Positions 52,075-64,000 of a stretch of DNA of 64,000 nt are shown here, piece after piece (within the stretch, counting starts at the first letter, position 1; every line of letters begins with the position of its first letter). Source of the DNA: Archegozetes longisetosus. Taxonomy: Eukaryota; Arthropoda; Arachnida; Sarcoptiformes; Trhypochthoniidae. Where the stretch lies: assembly GCA_018873245.2 (NCBI GenBank), contig JAEMBT020000007.1:3737129-3801128 (forward strand). The letters are read 5' to 3'. The notes beneath the pieces are model-generated. The model was not told the DNA's origin. It ran no database searches and was given only the letters and a program-made list of their open reading frames with translations. A program made the position numbers and the translations under genes.

Positions 52075-52178
52075 TTTTTTCTTCTTTTCTTCTATTCCCT
52101 CAATTGTTAGAATCGAAGGTATTTTTGTATTTATTTTTTTTAAACTTTTTTTTATATTTTTGTTGTAAATTTGAATAA

Positions 52179-52313
52179 TTAAGGCATTATTCTAAAGCCA
52201 TTGTCATTAATTAACACTATTTAATACACTAATTGAAGATAATGTCCACAAACTCTTGGAACTTCATTAGCTTCTAATTTACCTCTCTTGAAATGAGCTC
52301 TGGGCAAATCCAT
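52179..52313 (-). promoter_or_regulatory. Upstream open reading frames in the putative PPP1R15 leader
   Basis: Reading toward the PPP1R15 start there are three small frames: 52313-52221 (30 codons, beginning MDLPRAHFKR, ending CGHYLQLVY), 52207-52187 (MTMALE) and 52187-52179 (MP). The last two are coupled as TAATG. Vertebrate GADD34 and CReP are controlled by upstream ORFs that relieve inhibition when eIF2-alpha is phosphorylated. Whether this region is transcribed as leader is inferred from position only. Confidence 0.4.
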
Positions 52314-55300
52314 CTTTATATTCTTAATAACTATGGTAAAGCAAAAAAAAGTTTGGTTAGATAACTTTGATAAGATTTGCGTAAGTAAAACATATTGTGC
52401 AAAGGCTTGCAAAATTAAATTTGATTATGATACCAATAGTGAACAAAAATGAAATATTTCAATTGTAACAAAGCTTATGAAATTTTAGAACAAAGACTTT
52501 ACAATTGAATGACGTTAGAGTTGATGTTAAACTTGATATAAACAGAAACACGTGTACCTAAAAGTTAGAACTAAATAATCAGTCGAGCTTACAATTAGGC
52601 TAAACTGAAACCTATCTCGTAGTCAGATTAAGCCGATTGTGCAAATGTGTAGTTCGCTTTAATGTACAAGTAGTTCAAATACATCTGCAGAACGTTTACC
52701 CGCACTCAAAGATAATGAACTTTTTTCAAATTCTCAACAAAGAGATGAATGAAGTAAACATGTTATGAAAGTTAATGATATAACTACTCGATGAGACTGT
52801 CTGTAGATATAAAATCAGACTTAATTCGCATGAGTTTAATGTGAAAGATCATGTTTTGAACAGATGCTTCAGAGACGATCGAGTACTTAAGGTTTTTTTA
52901 GTTTTTAAAGTTCAAATCATTTGTCGTTTAGAAATGTCCTTCAAGTCCAATTTTACAACTAGAACTTCTCACTGTCCTTCAATACAGATAGTCAATTTTC
53001 ACATTTTAAAAATTCTGAACGAGTGATTGAAATAAATAATTTTCAATAACAAGAACTTATCAGATTCTAGATTAAGAGAGTCAATACCTAAAACTGTTTC
53101 TGTTCACAAGCAACTAAGCTCTCTTCACAGGAATAACTAGTAATAATACTCCTCTACTAATATTTTGAAGACAAAATCTATTTTTACTCTATAGGAATTT
53201 TACAGCAATTTATTGATGAACTAATTTATCTGAACAAATATTTAGCAGATTAAAAGTAAAGTACAGGTATTTTCGCTCCAAATAAACAATTGACAGGAAT
53301 TGTCTCAAAAACAAGAAAAGGTGGATTATACAATGTTTTTGTCGTTCAATGTTTACTCAAATCTTTAACAATAGAACCTGAGGTCAAGTCTAAAAAATTT
53401 GTCATAATAGGGTTGAAACTTTTGACTAAACTTAATTTGATTTAACACTTCAAATGTAATCTAACATCAATTTAAACTGAAATGCGTAAATAAAGTTTTA
53501 TAAAGGAATTACTGCTAAATACACAGGCGTTTAATCATTTAGTGAGTTACTTTCCTGAGAGACAATAAAATAAATGAACATCGTTGATAAGACAACTTTG
53601 AACGCTTGAAAAAAGTTATAGGGGTTTCAATTCGTTGTAAATTTAAACGCACAGATAATTGAATGCAATCTGTATATCACCAAACGGGATGTTAGAATTG
53701 AAATGTGCTCTAGTTGGGAGACTATCATAGAGTTCAATTAGAAAATGCCATATGTTTTACAAATTAAGCTATAATTAATCTATTGGTTGCATCAGAAAGT
53801 GTTTCTTATATCCGTTTTGTTAGTATTTGCTTAGCGAGTACTGTATTTAAAAAACCTGCAAAATCAATAGTTGTTTTCGATACAACTGTATTTTGAAAAC
53901 CATCAGGGAAAACACTTGCTTTAAATCAATTCGTATTTTCTTTCAGTTAATCATTGATGTAGCGATTTCATTCATTTTTTGCTTCACTTTAACCGTAGTT
54001 TTTAATGAGATTTAAAATAAACTCCAACGCTATTCATATCAATATGAAAGTAAATCAATACTTAAAAAGACATACATTGAGTCCATTCGTAGGAAACCAT
54101 AGTTTGAAACAAATTAGAACCAACCATTTGATGAAAATTACCATAAATACATTGAAACAATAGGCATAAATCGAAATTAATATAATCAGTAAAATCGTTA
54201 ATATCTTGAGAACCAATTAATTGCGAATCCGATTTAAAAGACATCATAAAATAGAAATTGATTTAGATTAATAAATAAACTCTTCTCAGTAGTAATTCTC
54301 AATAAACTTCTCGTGATATTCAAGTTTATATTTCAATTGACAACTTTAGTATTCATTGTTTTCAATAACTCGTGCAATGAATCACGTATTTAGTGATCAA
54401 ATCTAATATGAATTCGAATGCTTTCTTCTTTCTAGAGATGATGAAACATCATTATGTCTTTTCACAATCACTTTTATATGAGGTCTATATAAAATGGTCA
54501 CAACTCTAGAGATATTCACCGAACCGGTTACGGATTCAAATTGCTTTTACTTAACTTTTTATTAATTGAAAAACTCAAATATTTACCACAAAAATAGAAC
54601 GCTTTTTTATTTTTATGCTGCTCTACTTCGGAAAATCACTTTAAAACTTATAAGAATTCATTTTAATCTAAACTTATTGATTTAATTAATTTATCTTTTA
54701 ATCTGATTTATTTCTCTTGCGCTTATATTTGGACCTCTAGCACTGTTGTTACGTCACTAAGCGCCAAAATGAATGCGCACTTCTCGAAATCGATTAACTG
54801 TCTATTGATTTGTATATGCAGTTAACTGCAAACTAGATCCATCTAGAAATGTATAGAAATTTCGTATCTAAAACACATAAATGACATCATCAAATTTATG
54901 CTTCGTTACATCACTCAATAGTGTTTACAAACATTAATTACGTAAATACTGGAATCAAACTTGAAAACTGAACGAATCAAAGTATGAGAAAGTTTTCAAC
55001 TAAATCAATAGCAGAAAAGTTTGGAAAATTGATTTTATTAATATTCGAATAAGTGATACATTGAGTAATAGCATATTAGAAGAGATTAATCATTAATTAC
55101 TAAAGTGAAAACGACTTTATTATAGATAATAATACAAAATAAATCGTTTAATCGAAATAAATGGTAGCATTATATGAAAAAATATTCAAATTGTTTCCTA
55201 CGACGAGATATTGCAGTTTTTTTAGATATTGTTTGGATTTAGACCTTCTTTTGTTTTAATTTAAATGATAAATATGTATATAACTTATATATAATCAATG

Positions 55301-55816
55301 AGAAATCAGTAGAAATGCTGGTCAATGGGTTTCACAACAATACTTACCTATCAATCGATCGGTTAGTTTTAAAAGTGGAGATCTAAAAACTTGAGCTCAA
55401 ACGATATCTACAGTACATAAAAATAGTATTGACTTTTCTAAACAAAAGAATTAGATATCTTAAAAATTAATTAATTAGTTAATTAAAACGTTTTCTTACT
55501 TTTGGTAGGAAAGCATTGTTGTGATAACAGGTTGTATGAAATGCTGTGAAACAAAAAAAAAGTGAAAAAAATTAAATTTAGGGCAATTCATACATTTTTC
55601 AAAATTAATGATGAAGAATGCAATCAATTTATGCATTTGAATAACTTGTTACCAAACGGCATATCTTATCTACCATCCAAACAATTTTCGTCAGCGATTT
55701 ATAAAAAAATGAATTTCGTTATGATTCTTGTGGCAAAAGCGTTGAGTCTCGTTCCTAATTATACAGAAAATCAATCCATTTCAAACTAAACAATAGAGAA
55801 CATCGGATTTCACCAC
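52314..55816. other. Intergenic DNA, no gene seen
   Basis: AT-rich. The small open frames at 52841-53026, 54062-54247 and 55562-55789 have no recognisable similarity. No repeats stand out. Confidence 0.45.
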
Positions 55817-58487
<2,671 letters not shown>

Positions 58488-59614
58488 CCTTTTATTATTT
58501 ATTATTAACTATTTATTATTATTTTTATTATTAATAATTTAAAGAATAATTGGTTTAAGTTTTGAATAAATGATAATTGAATCACATTTTGAATTAATCC
58601 ATTATTTATTTAATAAAGTGATGACTTTGTTATCATTAACCAAATAGTAAGACTTTCGCCATTTTGGTCACTAAACATATACTCGGATACAACGAACTGA
58701 CTCTAGGGTCTTCTACAAATTACGACTACCATTACTTACTGTTCAATTTGAAAAGTGTTTTTCAAATCTTTATTTGCACATAAATTAGTTTTATTAACTG
58801 ATAACTCAATTATAAAATACTTTTCTAAATCTTGTCAATAGTTTCAAACTCAGACCAGAATAGCTTCAGTTTAATCAATCTTGTTATGGACTTTCTTGTC
58901 AATTACTTATAAAAACCGATCTGAGTACTGTTCGGATAGCTTTAATGTGCATTTAATTGTTCGCTAAACTAGTTTCAAAGTCGAATTCAAAGTGGATTCC
59001 TATCACGACTTTAAAGTGCATGTGTTCTTATGCTAAATTCAAATGAATTTTCATGGAATTAATTTGTTTCGGTATCTTATTTCCACTTCAATAAAACCGC
59101 TATAAACAAGTGTTTATAAAGTTGAAACTTTAACTTTAAACTCCCAATAAAACTTCTTTACACATAAAAGCTAGTCGTCGATAGCAACCAGAAGTGATGC
59201 GTTATTTTGAGGTGCATCAGACATATGGAGCATATGTTAAGAAATTTTTTTTACTCAATACTGTAATTAAAGCAAGTTAAAGACTAAATTTTGCAATAAA
59301 TTAATGTGCATCATAGCGAAGTTGATATAGCAACAGTTCCTTTTTGTTGCTATTGAAGATTATTAAGTTTTCAAGTGTATCATCCTGTTACAATAGAGAA
59401 AACCAAGTTGCATATCAATAGTTTCTATGCATAATTTCGCATATAATTTAATACGTATTGTACTTATTAATTATGAAAAGATTAGCTGTCTTAATGATAG
59501 TGCCGTATAGTTAGAGATAAAGTTTTCGGGTTTTATTTAACCACTAAATTTACAAATCACATCATTTAAAATGTCTTTCAATATCACCATTAAAATATAG
59601 TATTGCGCTCAAAT
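58488..59614. other. Upstream region of poly(A) polymerase
   Basis: Begins with a short imperfect tta/att microsatellite (58490-58540), then plain AT-rich DNA. The promoter of the poly(A) polymerase gene should lie in the first part. No gene was recognised. Confidence 0.45.
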
Positions 59615-59790
59615 TCAAACTACTCTATGAGAGTCTAGTTCTTTTCTTAGCATTGCATCTCGTAACTTACTGAATGATCTTTCAGTGTTCAGACTACCGC
59701 AGGAAACATTTCTTATTTCTTCCAGGATCCGGGTTTGGACCCCAAAAGACCTCAGGTCAGGAGGCCCTGAAGGATCTCAAGTCTTTTATG
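59615..59790 (-). mobile_element. hAT-like transposase C-terminal fragment
   Basis: The minus-strand frame ending at TGA 59615-59617 reads TRILEEIRNVSCGS, then LNTERSFSKLRDAMLRKEL. This resembles the ERSFSKLK...LRSTM signature of the hAT dimerisation region found in hAT elements and ZMYM-type domesticated genes. Only about 55 residues remain and no ends were found. It is a remnant of a DNA transposon; a domesticated exon is possible but unsupported. Confidence 0.5.
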
Positions 59791-62057
59791 CTCAGCTCTC
59801 TATTATGCAGTGTAAACTGTAGCAAGAGTCTATAACTGTCTATAAAAGTCTGACAGAATGAATCCAAACTTTTGCCTATGACTCAAATTTTAAATCGAGT
59901 AAAATCAATCCATTAGTTATTAATGTCTCAGAACTGATTCACAAGAAAGCGCCTTACTACTTGATAATTGGATCTAAAATTTAGTTTGAACTGATTATCA
60001 AGTGATTAAACCCTTTGTTGCGAGTCGGTTCTGCGATATCAGTCATCGCTGGTTCGATTCTACTCAAAAGGTTTGAATTTTGACCCGAACTTTTGAAAGC
60101 TTCTATCTCTACGAGGCCTCACTTAGTGCTTTGCAAAGAGATAAGTTTTCAAACTACCTGTCAGCCATTCCTGTTAAGTTTTATTCTAATGGAACAGCAC
60201 TTACTAATTTTACTTGAATGCAGAAATTTCACTAAATTATCTACAGGTTTGAAAACCGATTTTGTCAAAATACTTCAGACGTTCTTGAATTCTATAAACC
60301 TTTAGAATTTTCAAATTTTGGGCTTGGCTTCAATTTTCAGTCGTTTTAGTTTAGATTTCTCAAAATAAAAAGCGAGATATAAGTTGTTTTGATTGCTCTT
60401 CAATTTAAGATTTGAATAATGAGATAAAAAGTTTATTGAAATATAAGTGATTTATTTATCAAAAGTAGTAATTGATTGAAACATTTCATTCTGTAATAAG
60501 TTTACATTGATATCTATATCATATAACCCTGACTCCAGATTATTCCTGATTTTAAGCTTTTTTCTAACTTCTGGAATCGAAAGCTTTTATTTTTATTAGT
60601 GAGGTGATTCATGGCAACAAAATAGATTTATTTCAAAGCTTGGCATTAAAATAGCATTTATTATAATAGATAACCGAGTGTCTGCCCCATTGAAACCCGT
60701 TAGATATGTTCCAGATAAATCATTGAAAATATTTTGATACTTAAAAATTAAAAAATGAATAAAAACTCATAAACCCTATAATGAAAACAATTGTGAAGCG
60801 ATTCGCATTAACTTAAAACCTATTATTAACGAGTTTATACAATAAAGTGTTTTGAGGGAATTTAGTTGCATCTAAGTTTAAAGAAGAATGAGATCAAAGC
60901 CTAACTATCAAAGTAAAAATGAAATCCTCGTTTTTGAGTATCTCACAGAAAAGTGCTCTAATTCTCATCAACCGATTAAACGATATTAACAAATGTTTAA
61001 TAGAAGTTTTCATTCGGTTTAGAAACTCGTTCAGATGTAGTGTTCCCGTCAAATAAAATCTAAAGGAAAAAGTTCCATAAAGTTTCTACTGAGGAAGTGG
61101 ATAAAACTTATGTAAGTGGAACCAACTTGAAGAGTAGTGTAGAATAGTATGTCCCTAGTGTCGCGGATCAGTGGTTTATAGTACATACATTAAGATTATA
61201 TAAAATATGAAAAATTTCATCATTACCACGTTACATAGCTAATGAAGCACAACCAATTATATTCCATTAGAATTAGGTAAATTGAAGGAATCAAGTCAAA
61301 TATAAGTCATTTTAACCAAATGTGCAATTTTTGATTTATAAGGAAATCTATAAAATTAAAACTATACTAATAACTATAGAAATGTAATGGATAAAACTAA
61401 AAATAATTCAGCATTGTCTAAATTAACCTAACTTGGAGTAAAAGTTAGAGATACGACCGAAGTATGCATATTAAAGTTGACTTTTCCTTATATATATTAA
61501 AATGATGCGAACAAAAATTTAGTTTGTAGTTCATAAAACCCATAAGGCTTTATGGTTTTAACTTTTAGAACTGTGTATCAGATTATATGATTTATATGTA
61601 GCTGAATTCCGTTTAATGAACTATGTCTAATGGTATATAATTGATTGAGATACATTAATGACTTGACGAATGTTGGCCTGAAATCTTTTTTATAATGGTC
61701 ACCTATATCTTGTAAGCTGACTTGTGACACTAAAGATACCTACTACTATACACTACTATTGAATTGGAAATTTCCTATATAAGTTGCATCCACTTTCCGA
61801 ATAGGAACTGTACGCAACTATAGCCAATTAAAAACTGTTTCGCATTTAGACATGAATCAAAAATATTTTAGACAATCTCAAAATTTAGTTTCATTTTATA
61901 CAATTAAAAAATTAAGTGATTCGGTGATAGTTTAGGAAAAAGACCACATATTATTTTGTTTTTTAGGAAAATTATTATTAAAATTTGATTTACTTCTCAT
62001 TTATAATTCCATCTCGTTGTACATCATATATCATTTTAAAATGTGCATAACCTTTAA
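59791..62057. other. Intergenic DNA, no gene seen
   Basis: AT-rich. The plus frame at 60093-60305 has no similarity I know. The 3' untranslated region of PGRMC should begin at 62057. Confidence 0.45.
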
Positions 62058-63783
62058 TTATTGTTTTTCTTTATTATCATCAGTAGACTCTTCTTTCTTT
62101 TCTGGATCTTCGGCCTCTTCAGCCTCTTCGTCATCGTCTTCATCTTCAATTGGATCACGCTTTTCACTCACATCTCTTACAAGTCTTCCGACGTAGTCGT
62201 ATCGTTCACTGAATTGCTCCATCCATTCGTTAACACTTGACATCTGATAAGGTGTCAAATCGCTGACATCATCCCACTCATCTTTGACTGCTTCCACGTC
62301 AAAATGGGCCAAAGCTCGAGTCGCGTCATGACCTGCCAGTGGTGCGTACGGGCCTCCAGGACCGTAGAAACGGTAACCTAAAAAGTTATCATTATTTACA
62401 ATTCTTATAAACGATTAAGTTACTTCAAGTTAATTATCATTAAAATAGATAAGCAACATGAAGGCTAAACCAAAAACTTTGGTTCTTTCAGTAACTTTTA
62501 TTTAAGGATTGATTTGTTCTGGACTTTTTTGCTAACAAATTTCAATTCATTTTAATTTTTAAAAGTTTAATAACAAAATATTAAAGTTTGAAAAAATAAT
62601 AAATTAATAAAATGTAACCGAAATCGCATGAAAGCAATTTCAAAAAGCATACATCTGTAAAAATGTGCAAATATTAGATTAAATAACTGTGATAGATGTC
62701 AAGTCAAGTGAAGGACAGACAACTATCAAACAAATAATAATAATAACTGATTATCTAATCACTAGTACTTTAAGTTAATAATTGGGAACAAGTGTAAAAA
62801 TATCAAAGTATTTCTTCAAAAGCCATAAAGCTTGACGTCAAATAAACGCTCTGGAACTTAAATCCAACAAAGTAATTTCGAGAAATTCAAACAAACCTTT
62901 AGTGCAATCATAAACTTTGCCTAAAATCGCAATACATATCCTTTTATCTGGTCCTTTTCCATTATAAATCTTAAGCTCATCCAAAGTCATGTCATGTTTA
63001 GGCAAAGGTTCGGGAAGTTTGAAGGATTCACTTTCGGATTGATCTAAACAAAAAGAAAATAAACAAAATTAGTATCATTTCAATACCATTAAAAACGCAC
63101 TGTATTCGGTTTTACATACGCGTCGGTGAGAAAAAAATTGTACATAAAACTGAATTTTTTGCACAAGTAGTTTAAAAAAACAGATTTGATTCTCACATAT
63201 TTGAGTTTTTTGATTTCATTTTTACAATACAATCATTTGACAATTAATAAGCTTGGACTCAATTATATTTAACAGCTTTCATTATGACGAATGATTTGAT
63301 GTAAGCAATATGTTAGGAACGTGTGATCTTTTGTGAACTTTAATGCAAATTTTAGTAGAACTTAGCGTTTTACCTTTCATGTCATGAAAATGAATCATTA
63401 CGCTTTGCGAGTGTGGTTTTGATAAACCGTACATAAAAACAAATTATACGTTAAAATGATTGTACATAAAACCGAATACAGAGTGTAATAGCATAAACAT
63501 ATTAAACATTTGAAAAAAACAAAAATCAGCAATAATTGAAAATCTGAAGCAATAGTCGATTGACCAATAAATGGATGAATAAGAGAACGAATAAATCGAT
63601 GAAAATCTTACTATTATTTGATTTTGTTCTTCCTTTTATTAATTTGTAGACAAGATAAGCGATGACAAGAGTTAGGGCTGTATTGAGTGGCGAACCAAAT
63701 AGGAATCCAACGATAGATTGTGTTGCAGATTCGTCACTTGAATTGCTATTAACATTGATATTGCTGCTCTTTCCATCAGACAT
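62058..63783 (-). CDS. PGRMC: Membrane-associated progesterone receptor component (PGRMC/MAPR family)
   Basis: Cytochrome-b5-like heme-binding membrane protein of the ER, known to support cytochrome P450s and sterol metabolism. Exons are 63612-63783, 62897-63043 and 62058-62377, phases matching, 212 residues (human PGRMC1 has 195). The N-terminus is Ser/Asn-rich, followed by one membrane segment (about residues 31-46, SPLNTALTLVIAYLVYK) and the heme/steroid-binding fold: MTLDELKIYNGKGPDKRICI, GKVYDCTKG, YRFYGPGGPYAPLAGHDATR. The tyrosine of RFYGP corresponds to the heme-ligand tyrosine of PGRMC1. The C-terminus is highly acidic (Asp/Glu-rich from about residue 185). The gene is complete. Intron 1 contains a small inverted-repeat element. 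Confidence 0.95.
63098..63484. mobile_element. MITE-like element in PGRMC intron 1
   Basis: The left end cactgtattcggttttacat recurs inverted at the right end (ataaaaccgaatacagagtg). Three copies of the phrase gtacataaaa lie inside: near 63140, 63430 and 63462. It is about 387 bases and non-coding. No clear target duplication is visible. Confidence 0.6.
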
Positions 63784-64000
63784 TTTTCACAACATTTATT
63801 GATATTTTCCTTAGTAATTAATTACGAAACCATTCAATTATTTACTACTTTATTAGAGAAAAATTGGTCCAAATTAAAGTCTCTCTAAGACGTTTTAATA
63901 GGATGTTGTCTAACTTAACACTTAGTGTGTTTGATGAGTATTTCCTCGTTCTGTATGTTATGCAAGTTTTAGTTATAAAATTGCAATTATTCGATGTTTT
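63784..64000. other. PGRMC upstream region
   Basis: AT-rich sequence directly 5' of the PGRMC start; the promoter is expected here. No specific site can be named. Confidence 0.4.

Noticed and set aside
55562-55789. Plus-strand open frame of 75 codons downstream of poly(A) polymerase
   Set aside because: Low-complexity AT-rich codons, no similarity and no supporting splice sites.
60005-60065. tRNA-like phrase ggttcgattc
   Set aside because: No matching acceptor stem, D-arm or anticodon arm could be folded around it.

Overview
This window is nuclear DNA of an animal, very probably an arthropod and possibly an acariform mite or other chelicerate. That placement is an inference from protein similarity, the AT-rich sequence and the many short GT-AG introns, mostly 55-100 bases; I could not run a search. 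All coding genes are ordinary eukaryotic housekeeping or signalling genes. I see no prokaryotic operons, CRISPR array, rRNA or convincing tRNA.

Layout: NDUFA9 (complex I, minus, 1934-4177); an intergenic stretch with two inverted-repeat elements (6.1-8.4 kb); an ionotropic-receptor-like gene (minus, 9754-17928) whose 5.8-kb second intron is packed with foldback and tandem repeats; a repeat-rich stretch with direct repeats, palindromes and a deleted mariner-type transposon (18-21.8 kb); a PHLDB/LL5-like PH-domain gene (minus, 23370-26450, with a probable non-coding 5' exon at 28850); a long quiet stretch with one odd coding-like island near 31.6 kb; ALKBH8 (minus, 34349-36442), divergently oriented to acetyl-CoA carboxylase (plus, 37453-49407, 23 recognised coding exons with matching phases); a PPP1R15/GADD34-CReP homologue (minus, 49827-52074) preceded by short upstream ORFs; poly(A) polymerase (minus, 55817-58487); a hAT-like transposase remnant; and PGRMC, a cytochrome-b5-like membrane heme protein (minus, 62058-63783).

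The genes do not form one pathway. Several concern energy and lipid metabolism (NDUFA9, ACC, PGRMC) or translation and RNA processing (ALKBH8, PPP1R15, poly(A) polymerase). Exon boundaries were worked out by hand by matching splice sites, phases and conserved protein blocks. Two conserved genes each contain one single-base frame break (NDUFA9 near 2290, poly(A) polymerase in an A8 run at 58267-58274). Residual assembly indels are the simplest explanation.

The most interesting non-genic signals are two neighbouring long hairpins with different stems but an identical tip (12.88-13.11 kb), the cluster of large foldback elements in the receptor intron, and a possible membrane-anchoring N-terminal segment upstream of ACC. 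I found no clearly new multi-gene system.
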